NCBI GenBank assembly: GCA_034766995.1
Contig: CM068314.1
Coordinates: 22,300,126-22,364,125 of the forward strand
From: Acanthacorydalis orientalis
Taxonomy: Eukaryota > Arthropoda > Insecta > Megaloptera > Corydalidae
Direction of reading: 5' to 3'
Length of the DNA stretch: 64,000 nucleotides
Part shown: piece after piece, positions 1-14,379 of the stretch
Layout: each line of letters begins with the position of its first letter
How positions within the stretch are numbered: position 1 is the stretch's first letter
Notes under the pieces: generated by a model
The model's database searches: none
The model's input: only the letters and a program-made list of their open reading frames with translations
What the model was told of the DNA's origin: nothing
Made by a program: the position numbers and the translations under genes

Positions 1-2139
1 TTTTACATAATATATTATCTGGATTTTCTATATCCTGTGTTTTTTTATGTTTATTTAATCTGTTTGTCATCCTTGACAAGTATTTTAATTTTTTATATTT
101 TCTAAGATCTAAAATGTCTACTATTTACAAAAGAAGTTTTATTATTTTGCAATTTATAACCTTTTTAATTAATATGAATAAAACGAGTAGTCCGATATTT
201 ACACTCTCAGTAGTCTAGAAGAATTCAAAACTCGAATATACATATTTTGGTATGAGATGAGATATATAGTATTAGCTGATAGAATAATTATTCAAATAAA
301 CTGAAAACGGGAAAAAATTAATGAAATAAAACGTTGCGTTACACTATAATGTAATTTAATAGTATATACCGTATACTGGTAGCAAGCGATAAAATAATTA
401 ATAAAAAATGGTCATCCTGTATAAATATAACTAAAGACTTCGAGATGAATATATAAAATAATAACTAGAACTGTCTTATATGAACTTCATTGTAATGAGT
501 ATTCAAGAAATCATAGTTTGAATACTAACTTATAATTATATTTCCATTAGTGAGCTGAGATGGCAACCAATTTTATATAGATCAGGTCGACCAGTTGGCT
601 GACAGCAAAATATAATTTTATGCCATATAATTTGCTGCCTCAAATAAATACACATACATATATATATACACATACAAGATGAATACTTGAACGCGATTCT
701 CCCTATGGCTGAAAGCACTATTTACCAATTTATTGATTAATTTCGGAATAGATCTTTTTAAATTACTTTATCAGTTTTAATTGTTCGTATTAAAAACAAG
801 TTAATCTTTTTATTTTCTGCAAACGTCTATTATTTTTAAATACTGTCTTCTGAATTATTTTAAAACATTTTTCAGAATATATTTTATTAATAGATTATTT
901 TAAATTTAATAAACTTGATATGAAGTCAGAATTAATTATTTAAATTACTATATACTAAATTAAAAAGTGCTAAAATGATATAAAATATGCAAAGAATATT
1001 TTTTTGAAATTTAAATTTTTCAGGCACTTAATGTTTAATTATTTCTGAGTAGATTACATTAAAGAATTATATGTTTTATTTGATTATTAATTAGTAAAAT
1101 GGTTTTGAAATTATTATAAAGATTAAAAATGTAAAAAATCATAGGTATAATAAAATGGAACATTATTCGTTTTTTTTATTCATATTTTATAGTTCTGTTT
1201 GCTTGTTTGTATTTATTTTTATAAACTTTATATTTTATTTACGAATTTTTATTATTGTTTTTTAATTTCAAAGAAATAATTTGTACCTTTTTAAAACAAT
1301 AATCTCTTTTTCTCGAAAGTAGTTTAAATTTTGATTCCAACAGCTCAATGAAAGAAATTAATTTTAATATTAAATGATGATAAATTATTAAATGAAAATT
1401 TTATAATTTTTACTACTATTTTATGAAAGAAATCAATATTTTTCAATAATTAAATCACTGATATTAAACATGTTATTTTAAAAAATGTGTATAGTTAATG
1501 TTTATCTTAAATGAACTTCTTATATATGGTTCTTATATTAACAAAGAAAAAAATATTATTCTGGATACTAGAATAGATTATATGAAATTACATCTCGCTC
1601 TTAAATATGTCAAATAAAATTTTATTTTATATTCATTTTGTTAAATTTTTCTTTAAATTTAAAAATATATTTTTTAGATAACTTTAAATGATAATGCGAA
1701 CATTTTAACAATAACTTTGCCATGAATAATTTATATTCTACTCGTATATTATATATTAAGATTTGTAAATATGAATATCACATTCGGCTTATTTCCTTGT
1801 TAATGTATAGAAATTGAAAAACATCATTCATATCGTATTAGTAATAATTTAATTTAATTAAATTTATAAAGAATGAATCTTAAAATAAAGTTTATGTTTT
1901 TTACATTTATTATGATTTCTTCAATTAGTATGAATTATGGAAAAATGATTTGATTAGAAAATCAAAATATTTGAAACGAAAACTCGAAAAACAGGTACGC
2001 AATCAACTCTGCTTGAACACATAAGTACTATATTAGAATGTAAAAAATACATACATGTGTTATAAATTGAATTTAATCAATTCAATACAAATTCTGTAAG
2101 GTATACGCACCATACAAGACATTATGATAACCCGTATCT

Positions 2140-2420
2140 AATAAATCAACGTTGGCCGTGGACATCGTGAACATATCAAACAAGATGGTGGCGGTGGTTC
2201 ACGGTGCAAGTAAACGACTGTCAAACTCCGAAACGCACGGAGTCCGTTACGGCAAGACAGCATAATGTGCCTGAATAATGGAATCGGCTGCGGATTTAAA
2301 TTGTATCAACAAGATGCGGCGGTCCGCTTTGTACTGCACAGCACCGCCGCCATGAGAGCATCCGACGCGGGACAATATAGTGCGCCTGTCACTCACTCAA
2401 CGAATTCGGCGCATTGATAC
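2140..2420. promoter_or_regulatory. GC-richer island, candidate conserved non-coding element or promoter
   Basis: About 280 bp stand out from the AT-rich surroundings, with many CG dinucleotides and GGCGG/CCGCC-type words. The island ends shortly before a short (TA)n tract at 2449-2467. It contains a 22-codon ORF (2352-2417, stop included) whose ATG is preceded by GCCGCC. I see no GT donor that would make it an exon. Base composition is the only evidence; the regulatory role is inference. Confidence 0.25.
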
Positions 2421-5400
2421 CATTTACTCGGCCATGTGTATGTGAATTTATATATATATATATATATTCCACTTTATATAAGTTGAGTCGAAAAGCAGAT
2501 TACTCGCCTAGACTTTTTTATACAACCAGTTCCAAATTATTGTTGCCTTTTTTGTAACGACTTTTGTTCGGTATTGTGTATATGTAATATATGACAAGCT
2601 TTTATTGGGCGATATTACTTGATAATAAATCATTGCAATGTGTCTCTTTTTCGAATTGTCTCTTTAAATAAACAGAAATTTGTGTAGAGTTGTTTATTTA
2701 ATATATTGAAAGAAATTACTAAATGAACAGAAAAACGTATTTTTATAATTTCTTAGACACAATTAAACATTATTATTTGCACAAATGAAACTTTTAAGAC
2801 CTTTAACATCTTTTTCTGTTTATAACTCCAATTTTGGTAGTTAAATGTTTATCATATAATAATTCTATATCTTTTTGTTGTAACTCAGTTTTAAATTAAC
2901 AAAATATTAAGGTAAAAAAAGTAGATTTAAAAAATCAAATATTAAGATCTAACTTTAAAATAAACTAAAATTTAAGAATCTGGAATTGTAAATATGAAAA
3001 ACTATCATAAAATTGACACTACCAGTTTAATTTCACAAACGTTTTTTTGAAAGTAAAACCAAATCAAGCATTCAAACTGAATTTGAAATGAATCATCGGA
3101 TTTAAACCTTTTTGTAGAAATAGCATAAAGAATTAAATTATTAAATCAAAAATCGTATCATCCTCGTCAGTGAAAAATAATTCTATTAAAATGAAGATCA
3201 CTAGGTTTTATTAAAGAAACATTGCAGAAATTTCTGAACATATTATGTATTCATTCCTTATAATTTTATTCAAAAGTATTAGAGGAACAAACTAAAAAGA
3301 TTTGAAATGCAAGACTGATATTAAATGAATCACTTAACGAAGATCCTATTACGATTATTTAAATATGTTAAATTTATTATATAATCTATAATTAAATGAC
3401 TAATAGTATTTACAAAATAGAAATTTATTTTATTGTAATAATATACTTAAAATAAAAGTTGATTTGTATCCGATTTTATAAGTTCTATTCAACAATTGAC
3501 AATATCTGTGTAAGTAGTTAAGTTCAACTTAAGTTGCAAAACCATTCGAATCAGAAATAGAAAAAAGTTTTCTCTTAAAATGAAAAAAATATAAATTCGT
3601 ATATTTTAAATATGGAATTTTTCTGATAATGAGTATATGTAGCTCAAAAGATAATGAGTAAAAATTAATAAAAAAATATGTTCATTTTTCTCTTGAAAGT
3701 GTTCCTCAAATGAAGATTGTCAGATTTGTAACAAGTATATTTAATATTTAATTAATGTAATTTTGTATTTAATATTATAACTTTACATTGTAAAGAAAAT
3801 TTAATTTCATTTTATTCATTTACATCTACTTAGTTCTCTGTCCCGAAACTTGTATTTTTGACAGTTATATAAAAAAAATATTCAAACAATTTGAATACAA
3901 GTATTAAAATAACTTGTTTAAAAGATATAAAAATGCGTTGTTCAAATATTTGGATTATTCTAAATTTCATTCAATTCATTTAGTATTATCAATCATTGTA
4001 TTACTTTTATAATGAAAGACCCATTAAAATAATTGAAATAATTGTACGAACTACTATGACATCATGTTCGATTCAATGATTTTTATAATTCAGTTCACAT
4101 ACTCGCTCCAGCTTGTCCTGTTAAAAGAATCGAATGGCATAGCCCATTGTATTCGGAACTGGTGTGACGTTTTCAAAGAAACTACTGCTTGATGCACATC
4201 AAGGTTACAAATGACAAAATAAATAAAACATACTGTGTATTCGGACTGTCAAAACATTAGAAAGACCTGCACATGAAAATATAGTTTTCCGAATTTTTTA
4301 AACAATATGAATTTTAAAACGAACGTGTTATAATATTTGAACAAGTAACTTTATTTAAAAAAGAATATTAATTTTATCCATACAAGTAAATATGAAATAA
4401 AGTAAAACGCGTTTTTTTACTTTGTGAAATTCGCTACTTTACTATACAAAAAAGGTTTCTTACAAAACCGAGTTACATATCATATATTATTAAAGTGTAC
4501 AATTGTAATATACCCCTAGTGATCTCATACGACTCATGCCTTTATTTAACTGAAAATCACCGTATAAATTCAACATCAATCTGTATTTTTAAAATATATA
4601 TGTACATAAATTTATATATATATATATATATGTATGTATATATTCGTAACAGTAAATGTCCGCCATTAGTCATTTTTCTCTTCTGATGGTTAATTGATAA
4701 GAATTTGACCAGAAAGTACAGTAATATCAAATAAAAAAATCTTCAGATCATTCATCACACAAAAAATGCATATTTATGAACATATTATGTCGATTATATG
4801 TCAAATGTAGATATATCGATACTGATTTTTCAAACTTGAAGGCTAAAGAAAGACTGATTGAATAGATAAATTTATTTGTCAATGCCATTCAAAAATAAGC
4901 ACAAAATCATAGTCACTAACTTTGAATTTAATCAGATATATATATATATATATATACATATATGCATATAGTTACAAATTTATTATATAAGTAGGTGTAA
5001 GACGATATATCAAAATTATTGACATAATAAACCATATGTCCAGACATCTATCACGATAAATCTATAAATGTATATTTTTAAGTACTGAATCTTTACTTCT
5101 TAAAAATCTAGACGATACTGCAAGAGTATACATATATACGGTTGCGTGTTGGATGTCAATATATTTTAACAGACTAATGTTTTTTTTTTGAAGTAATGTT
5201 TAACGATAGCTGCCTGTTAACGTAAAGTTGTTGTGGGGTATCATACAATTTGCATATGAAAATAACAAATGCAAATCTTATTCCGATGGAAAAATTGTCA
5301 CGCGGGCTTAACTTGATATTCAAAACATTGGCGAAACTTCCTACGCAAATCGTTTAAATATTTTATTCGAATAAACAAGATTATGCTCCTAGAACTTTTA

Positions 5401-5491
5401 TTTAAATATGTGAACAGATTACCTGAAATTTCGATATTTTTTTCATTTTTAATAAAAGCAAAACACACAAGCACATCTGTATAAGTAAATA

Positions 5492-5500
<9 letters not shown>

Positions 5501-5552
<52 letters not shown>

Positions 5553-5562
5553 GTGTGTGTAT
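5501..5562. repeat. Compound (AT)n-(GTAT)n-(GT)n microsatellite
   Basis: An AT dinucleotide run passes into GTAT tetranucleotides and then a short GT run. Other AT blocks in this window also end in GT on the + strand. Confidence 0.9.
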
Positions 5563-5989
5563 AAAGATTTGTATTAAGAATTGTAACAAAAATCTGATAG
5601 TTGAAATATTATTTTATCGAAAAGTATTTAAACTGCTATTAATAAAAAATTATACAAAAGAACGATATTCTGTTAAACTCTTTCATATACAAATTATATT
5701 TTTCTGAAAAAATAGATTCATGAAAATGTGCATTATCTAATGTTCTAGATTTGAAGGAAAACACACATTTTATTTTTGAATGTTAGAATAGATATGGGTA
5801 TGGTTTTTATAGAAAAATCTATTTTAAATTTATTTATATTCATTTGTTTCCAGTTTATAATTCAATACTTACATTTGAATATCAATAATTTAAAACATAA
5901 CATTCTTTTAACACGCTTCAACCAGATCACCAAAAATATTCAATAATTAGTCCACAGGGAATAGGTACGGTCCACTTTATACCTGTTGA

Positions 5990-6180
5990 ATCAGTAAAGG
6001 GTCATTAAAAATCCGACAGTCTGGAATCCGGTCTGCGTACGTGTAATCGTGTATCTCTTTCTTATTCACTCTTTCAATGTACGGTTCTGTTACTCGCGCT
6101 CACCTGTTCCTGGCAAACACCTGTTGGCGCCCCATGCTTTATTAGTTTGGAGATAATTGAGCTTCCGATGAGGTGTATTC
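5990..6180. promoter_or_regulatory. GC-richer island with paired CACCTG E-boxes
   Basis: This is a block of mixed composition inside AT-rich DNA. Two identical CACCTG E-boxes lie 17 bp apart (6101-6106 and 6118-6123). In insects CACCTG/CAGGTG is a site for Snail-type repressors, ZEB/Zfh1-type proteins and some bHLH activators. The motifs are seen in the sequence; enhancer function is inferred. Confidence 0.25.
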
Positions 6181-7567
6181 GTTATAAAGGGTGTAGATAG
6201 TGATTCGTGTTCCTTTTTTAGTTATTTCATGAAGGTACGTTGTGTTCGAAAGGGTCAGTTCATGTTGATAAGGGTAGATGCTTAGAGTAAGAAAAAGTGT
6301 TTGAATCTTTTTTATGAATAAGATTTATGAGTAACGTCTACACTTCTACTTAATGATTTCGTAGCTCATTCATTTGTAATTAACTGAATGTCTTCATTAA
6401 TAAATTGAGATTGAATTTATCAAATTTTTTTATATGAACGATATAAATTCTAATTTTGTGAATCAATCACACACTTAATTTTAATTTGGTATGAATGTAA
6501 TAATATTACTAAAATAAAGAATGTAGAAAAAAAATATCTTTACGATAAAAGAATTCTCAGAATGCATGAAACTGAAATGATAACAATTATTCACTTTTAC
6601 CCTATGTGAATTGAAACCCGTCAACTGGGATTAAATGTGTGAATTTCATTCCGAGAATAATACATATATATACAAACTATTGCTGGTTTCACTGTATAAT
6701 TTATGTTAACTTATTTCGTTTTTCATACAAGATCAACAAAATAATGAGAGTAAACAATACATCATTAGATGCCAGATAATGAAAATGATACAATTATATC
6801 AGAGATAGGAATGACTTTCTTATTTTAATTGTGAACGTATGTTTAATTGTTCACTAAGTAGTTAAAATTATATGTTATTATATTATGTTAAAAAAGAATA
6901 TTAACAGTTTGTACAGTTTTTAAGATAGAGTTACAAGTACGAAAATATTGTAAACAATTATTACAAATAATGACACTCATTCACATTCATGTTAACTCAG
7001 GTTATTTAATTATTTTATATCTGATTTAAGTCTTAGTATTTATTTTCGCTGTGAAATATTTTTATACACGTAATAGTTTCATTAAAATGAAATTAATTTT
7101 CTGTAAAACCGTTATTTTCTAATTTGTTTTATTATTTTTTTTAATATTAATACATTCAGATATTGTATATTTATTTGTTATAAAATAACTAAAATTAATT
7201 TGAAAAAAAATGCAGAAAAGACATTGTTTTATTATTAAGTGAATAAAAATATTAAATTCACAAAGATATTTTCATTTAAATGTTTGCTGTTTTAAATTTT
7301 TATTAAGAAAAATCTGATTTTAAATAAGCCTTTCTAAAAATTGACATCAACTTGAAATAAAATAAATATGTTAATATGTACATTTTTACAATTTTTTTTA
7401 AAAAAATTGTGTAATTATTTAAAAAATAATATTCATATTTAAAACAAAATCACAAATTTAATTATAGTGAAATAGTTATTTATTAATAGTTAAAACTGAA
7501 AAAAAACTTTATAGAAACTATATTCTTGACATTTTTTAAATAATAGATAAAAGGAATTATAAAAATA

Positions 7568-7599
7568 TTAGGTTGGTAGAAAAACAATATCGGTTTATG
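7568..7599. repeat. Mariner copy 1 TIR, left in the window (3' end of the element)
   Basis: It starts TTAGGTTGGTAG and continues to a CGGTTTATG-like inner end. It pairs with the reverse complement of 8085-8116 with a few mismatches. A TA lies immediately outside. Confidence 0.85.
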
Positions 7600-8084
7600 A
7601 CCTTCAAATTCATATATATTTTTCCATTTGTGGTCCAGAATTATTGGATGACTAAAGCTTAAATTTTGTGCAAGCTCTCGAATAGTTTGCGTCGTTCTGA
7701 TTCAACTAACGCCTACAGTTTATTTTTATAAACTGAAGAAGGGCGCCCGCGAGCTTCTAAACTTCAAGGCTCTCATCCCCAGCACGAATTTTTTGAAATC
7801 ATCACACCGTTCGTGCCTTAACAGTACCTTCAACAAAAACATCATTTAGTTTACGAGCAGTTTCTGATGCTTTACCACCCGTTTTGAACTTATACAAAAA
7901 AAATATTCTTATTTTGCTTCTTTTCTAAGTTTAATTCAATAGCACAATTTGAAGCAAAATTAATAATAAAATCAAAGTTGATGTTACCAAAATGCAGAAT
8001 TAAAAATGCACTTTAAAATGATATTAACATGAACACGATGAAACGACTTTTTTATTAAAAAAAATTAGGTTAGAATTCAGGAAA

Positions 8085-8116
8085 CAAAAACCGTAATTAT
8101 TTTCCTACCAACCTAA
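8085..8116. repeat. Mariner copy 1 TIR, right in the window (5' end of the element)
   Basis: It ends CCTACCAACCTAA and is followed by TA. Inside it, at 8065-8071, the tip word TTAGGTT recurs in the opposite orientation to this terminus, making a small subterminal mirror of the end. Confidence 0.85.
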
Positions 8117-8676
8117 TATTAAGAGTCTACATTAAAATAGTAGTTTACAATTGTAAATTTCAACATATTTTTAAAAAATTCGAATGTTTATTTAATTGTT
8201 AATCTAACCATTTTCTTTTAAGTTCAAGGAGTTGAGTTTATAAGTCTTAAACGCTACTAACTATTTTAGGAATGCACAAAAGATAAATTGATTTTAAGAT
8301 ACTATTTTGATAATTAGTAATAAATAGAACTAAAATAATTCCAGATTTTTCTTTTCTTATATATGCTTTAATAAATGAATATAAGGCCTCCATAATTTTA
8401 AAAATTATTATTTTCATGATTAACAAAATATCAAAAACTTATAAATTAAGATTTTAATACTTGTTTATAAATAATAACTTTACCATTATTAATAACATAC
8501 ATTTTAAAAATTTTGATAAAAAAATTACTTATCTTTTATGACTCAAGTATTAACATTTTTAATAACCTTTAGGTTTTATAACTACTTTAAAGTATAAATT
8601 GTATTTTTTTTTATAAAAGATGATCATTATAACTGTTGATTATTGTTGAATTTTATCAATGAATTTCATTACATAC

Positions 8677-8680
<4 letters not shown>

Positions 8681-8727
<47 letters not shown>
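8681..8727. repeat. (AT)n microsatellite
   Basis: Uninterrupted AT dinucleotide run of about 47 bp. Confidence 0.95.
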
Positions 8728-8732
<5 letters not shown>

Positions 8733-8854
8733 AATCTCTTGTACTATATAAATTGTAAATTTTAGTACTTTATTACTATGAATGATTTTTTTTTGTTTTA
8801 TCTGTGATAAATTTCAAAGTCTAGAAAAGTTCACGATGTAAAACAGAAATCAGT

Positions 8855-8887
<33 letters not shown>

Positions 8888-10288
8888 CTTAAATTTGAAA
8901 AAAATCAGTTGTCTGTTTGTAATCTAACATATAAAACAAACGTTACATTGCAAAAACAATCAATTTCATATAGATTACGTCAAAATATCATTCCAAATAT
9001 TCAGTCTAAACATGTTGTTTCGGATGACAAGATTACTATTAGTTTTTTCGTTCATACAATTTCCAGTATTTAAGAGAATCGTGTGTTGTTGTGTGTGTAT
9101 CGAAGCATATAATATTCATTTAGCTGATGCGATAGCCTTTTTTTACTTCAAGTAGTATTTAGCTGGGTTCGAACCACCGAACTGAAACGAAACGTATCGG
9201 TGTTAAGAATATATGTGGTTGGTAGTGATTTCCATCACGAACGAATTGTTAAAAAGTATAATTATAATATCAAACATGGCAATGTTTTTATATGAAAATT
9301 ACACTATGCAACTGTTACACTGTTAGATAATTTGTTTAAAAAAATCAGTTTATAGTAAATTGTAATTTAAAAAAATTAAGATACCATTGTTCAACATTGA
9401 CGATCCATGAAAGTATGTATGTATGTGCATGGATTGTATACATTAGTGCCCATTAATTTTTTTGTTAATAAGAAGCACATTTAATATAATAACATTTTCA
9501 TTAAATGTTTTTTTACTGAAGTGATAATGAGTTTTTTTTCATATTTATACTTTGAATGCTTTTTTATAAACTTGACATACTAATTATTTTTCACATAGAA
9601 ATTTTTCACTCTTTTGAAACCATTAAAAAAAATAAGTAATTGGTTATTGATCCAATGTAAAAAAATCGGTTAAGGTTTTTCTATAACTTAGCACCCACGA
9701 CATGGGATCGTGGTCGAAATGAAAACTATTAATAATAATTATTGAACATTTAATAATAGGAAAAAAATGGTGGTTTGTGTAGAAATAAAATGTTCATTCA
9801 TGAAAGTGTCACAGTTTCAAAAAAAATATTTTTGTGATAAAAACGATTTAAATAAAAGCTACGATTTCATTTTAAATTTCAACAGCATTAATGAAAAAAA
9901 ATAAGATAAATTATTTCAATTTACTATTTTATTAAAAAAACAATTTATTTATTTCTTCAGCAATTTATTTAGCTGCGAATTCTTTTCAATATGTTAAGAA
10001 AAAGTGTACTTGTATTTTAATATGTTCTTTTTTATTTATCAGTCAACAGTATTACGATTTTTTACAAGTATTAAATGCTAGTTTTTAATGACGTTCAATT
10101 CTGATACTAAAAAATAACTACAAGTAGTGAATAAATACATACTTCTGATGTTTTTTCGCTTTTTTGATAATGTGTCAAATGTAAATTTTTATAGATACTT
10201 ATTTCTCAAATTTGAACGCTAAAGAAAGATTGACTGATTTGATAAAATTATTTGTCAATGCCAGTTTACAACTTAATCCACTATAAGT

Positions 10289-10291
<3 letters not shown>

Positions 10292-10384
<93 letters not shown>

Positions 10385-10516
10385 GCATATATATATATAT
10401 CTGTGTATATATCTATATATATATATATACATGTATATGTATATATATATATATATATATATGCATATATATACATTTATTATATACATGTATATATAGA
10501 TGTGTGTGTGTGTGTT
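10292..10516. repeat. Long interrupted (TA)n block ending in (TG)n
   Basis: About 225 bp of TA repeats are interrupted by occasional ATGTAT, ATACAT and TCTGTG words and end in a TG run. Open frames of YIYIYI type over this block are artefacts of the repeat on either strand. Confidence 0.95.
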
Positions 10517-10979
10517 TTAATAATTTAATTTAAATTTGGTTAATTATTTTGAGCATTTTAAGACCCAAACAATAAACATTTTAAAATTTTATTAATTAAA
10601 TAAATTTTAAAATATTTTAAATCATTTTGGACCAGTAAATTAATTATAATTATAAATTCTACGAATAGATCAGTTGTAGCTACTCTTGTCATTATAGGTT
10701 TTACCTTCAACAAAACCATTACCTTACTTCATATAATTAAGCTATTTATTAAATTCTAACCCTTTTATCAAATCGGTATTGAAAGAGACAACACTTTATT
10801 TTGTTATAATAATTTATAAAAACGTGTATTGTGATATTATTATATTTATTTTATTTTAAACATTAATTTATTATTATTAAAATCTTTTGACAAGTATAAA
10901 ATTGTATTTTTGTTTTATGTGATGTTATCTCTAAACAAATCTGTAAATTTTATCTCAATGTTTCGTTTCAATTTCAAAT

Positions 10980-10980
<1 letters not shown>

Positions 10981-11013
<33 letters not shown>

Positions 11014-11015
11014 TA
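10981..11015. repeat. (AT)n-(AC)n microsatellite
   Basis: An AT run followed by an AC run. This is one of the few compound tracts here in which CA rather than TG follows AT on the + strand. Confidence 0.9.
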
Positions 11016-11751
11016 GGTATGTATGTGTGTATGTATATTAGAAGAACTCTTATCAAAAGAAACACATTATAATTATCTGGCTTTAATCTAAAATTATATT
11101 TCCAAAATAATTTAACAAATCAATAAATCTACATGTTATATACGATTCGGTTCGAACACGATAAATTAATTCGTGATATAACACACCATGAATCTTTCCA
11201 AACTGAACAAAAAAAAAGAAACAAGTCGACGGAAATGTTTTAGACTAGGTCTATCTCACGAACGTTTGTAATTAATGTATCCCATTTAAATTTATCCAAT
11301 TAGAAGAATGTAACAGCTACCTATGAAGAGTACCAATGTTCATCTTACTGACTACTGGATTACACAAGTCGGTTTTAATATTGATCAGAAGACATTCACT
11401 TGCGACTATGGTATTTGTGACTTTATTTGGTATCAAAAAAGTTCACAAAAAATTATACGTCGAAAAAGAATTAAGTTATATATTATAGTATATTTTATTT
11501 TATCAGCGTGTTGTGCTGCCATTCATTAATGGTTCGACATTAATTAAAATAAAAATCGGGTGCAGTCGATGAGTCTTTGAAATTGATCAGTGTGACCTAT
11601 ATTTTATTTCATGAAAAATATCGTTCTGTAAAACTTTCAATATTTTTGAAATATATGCTTCGATGTTCTTAACACGTATACTGGTTTTCATATTAATTAT
11701 TATACATTTTTTATCATTAGATATGTATTAATCTCGCTCATCGATACAGAC

Positions 11752-11754
<3 letters not shown>

Positions 11755-11811
<57 letters not shown>
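11755..11811. repeat. (AT)n-(GT)n compound microsatellite
   Basis: About 40 bp of AT pass into about 17 bp of GT. Confidence 0.95.
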
Positions 11812-12951
11812 CATATTTTTAAATTTATTTTCAACGTGCAATAAAATCTTATCTTCTATAAAAATTATTAAAGTAAAATTGAACAACAAATATTTTGGAA
11901 ATTTTTGTCCTTTCGTTTAGTAACTCCTATTGTTTTTTATTAAAGAATTTCTTTCTTTCTTTCTCTAGGATTTATTTTGTTCATTTTCCACCTCCAACAT
12001 TTTCAAGTTTGTCTTCATATCTTCACTCCTTAATTGATTTAACCTTTCTTTTCCTCGTAGTCAGATTTTCATCATTTCATTTGATTTCTCATTTTACAAA
12101 CATATGTACCAGAATTTAGTAACTCTTAATTTTTACCTAACATGCCAATAAACTTCTTCTACTTCTTTGTTTATTCTTATTCTTTATATTCGGTTTACAT
12201 TAACTGGATATAAAAGTGTTCTTAACATGTCTTATTTTATCTGCTTAAGATTTATCACTTTTTCTTGATCACAAATTTATCTATACTTTCAAGACACACA
12301 TGCCACTAATTTTACTGTCGTTTTTTTATACATTTATTACATTATTAATTATACGTATTTCTATAATATAATATTACGGGAAAAAAATCATTACATTGTT
12401 TTTCCTCTCTTCTTACTTCATAACAATCTATAATATACGGTCACGACTTTTTATATTTTCTCAACCGACTGTTTCGATTTCTTTAAATAATTATCTTATA
12501 TATTCATTATATGTTCGTTGGCTGTAATTTGTCAAATTCAACACTTTTACAACTAGTTTTGAAATAGTGAGGTTTTGAAACGATGAAAAAAGATATCTGG
12601 ACTTCTTTATAGCTTAAGAAATTAATAACGTCGCCTGAGAGAGTATATGGCGATGCTATAATTAATCTTGTTGAGAGCTAATTTTTTATATTTGAATGGT
12701 TTTAAATATTATTAAATTTTATTCTTGTGCTAAGGAAGATCATGAAATTTTTTCGAAGTATATTAAGCTTATATTTAATATTTTTTACTTGTTCTTTATA
12801 ATTATTTTTATTACAGATTAGTTTTTAGAAAAATACTGAAAGTATAAAATACACATATTACTTAAAATTGATCTTCTAATATCGAGATATATGATTTTTT
12901 CAACTATTTATTGGAAATGTTTTCATATATTAAAACTAATAGCATTCGTTT

Positions 12952-13227
12952 TTATAAAATATTAAGCTTTATAAATATCTTATTTAAATAAGAAAAAATC
13001 AAGCTGTATTTTCTTATTAGAGAATATGCATTAAAACAATAAATAAACACGACACATAACCATAAAATAAACAGTAGCGGAGATTCACTTGTAATCGATT
13101 CTCCATTAATGTATGCATAGTAAGTTCTTCTTGAAGATTGCCGCTTATGTGTAGTATCAATTCGGGCTACTTGATATATACGTCGCAAGGCTCTTTGTGC
13201 ATTCCACCCTCCCGTCATCAGATACAA
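12952..13227 (-). other. Open frame of doubtful coding status, 91 codons, unrecognised
   Basis: The first ~50 residues have a mixed composition, with many Arg, Thr, Ser and Tyr residues and motifs such as GGWNAQRALRR and RIDTTHKRQ. The rest is hydrophobic and lysine/isoleucine-rich, as expected from translated AT-rich intergenic DNA. The mixed part (about 13080-13215) is also a local rise in GC. It could be a conserved non-coding element, a decayed exon, or one exon of a minus-strand gene whose other exons I cannot see. I know no family match. Splice sites around it are weak. Confidence 0.15.
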
Positions 13228-14379
13228 TATAATTGAGAAGAATAATCGAAAGAAACAAATTTTATAAACGTGAATGTATTTTATTGCGACAGTTACTAAA
13301 TAAGTAAATTTTATTTCTTCGCTTTATTTCAATAAATTGATTATCGTTAGTAAAGAAAATAATATAAAATCTAATGTTCTTTAAGAATTTCTTTTCTTTG
13401 CTTAATATGTCTTGATAAAATTTGATGATTTTAATTATTATTTCTACATGATTGTAATCTTGGACATAATATTTTACATTAAAAGATAATTATTTATTAT
13501 TAGGTCCTATTTGTTTCGTTTATAAAAAGTTACTTTGTATTTAAAAGTAGCCACTGGTTTAATATAAGTTCCTCTATAGTTTAAAACAACTATTCAGTTT
13601 TATTTGCGAGTATTAGAAGTATAAATTATTACTTGCAATATATTTTTTAATTTTTTTGCTAATCTAATTTTTAGGATAAAAAGATTTTTAATTATTGTTT
13701 TAGTTTTTATATATATTCTAATATTCTGTTCGAGTCTCATTTTGAATCATTAGCATTTTATTTTACTACAATTGCTATACTAAAAATATCAACTTATCTG
13801 AAGATGGCATAAGTTTTGAAATTAGCCGTAGTGTATACAACTTTAGTAATCTAAAGTTGAATAACAAAAAAAATTATATGACAACTGACACGCAGGTATA
13901 AAAATAAATAAATTTAATATTTTATACAGGCTATTTTTTACATATTTTTTAAGATTTATTTTAATATCATAATCATAACAATCAATATGGAGTTAGTATT
14001 TTTTCAAAAAAGAGATCTTATAAGTAGATTTATCTTTAATTACCCAAATTTAATAATTCATTTTGCGAAATTTACATTAAGATATTCTATTTATTTTTTT
14101 ACCATATCACTATAAATTACAAAAACTAATTGTCTGGAAAATATAATTTTATATGTTCACGTTCAATATGTTCAGTCTCTTTTTTTATTTTTGTTGTAAT
14201 TATATAATCTCTATTAAAAATGAAAATTATAAAAAAAAAACAAAACGAGAAAAATATATAAATATTTTGATTTAAAAAAAACTCCTGTAAAATAATTGTA
14301 AACTATTGTCTAGCTATGTACATTTATTAAGAAAACAATTCAAATTTGAATATATTTACATTAAATGTATAAAAAAATC

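Larger units (their letters stand above)
7568..8116 (-). mobile_element. Deleted mariner (cecropia/Hsmar1-like), MITE-like copy 1
   Basis: The element is bounded by terminal inverted repeats beginning TTAGGTTGGTAG at both ends, with TA target-site duplications at 7566-7567 and 8117-8118. The minus strand carries a decayed reading frame for the N-terminal helix-turn-helix part of a mariner transposase: a degenerate LEKKQ-type start, then pieces such as FRAG-like residues and TIRELAQ. It then jumps directly to sequence next to the 3' TIR. The whole catalytic DDD domain is missing, and frameshifts and stops break what remains. At 549 bp it is far shorter than the roughly 1.3 kb of an autonomous mariner. 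It is non-functional by itself. Confidence 0.9.

Noticed and set aside
9160..9200. tRNA B-box-like GGTTCGAAC as a tRNA or SINE
   Set aside because: No A box at a suitable distance and no acceptor or anticodon stem on either strand.
10199..10533. Overlapping ORFs on both strands with Tyr-Ile repeats
   Set aside because: They are translations of a (TA)n microsatellite; the same applies to similar frames at 19657-20133, 25146-25385, 52067-52363, 53784-54080, 54146-54488 and 59943-60287.
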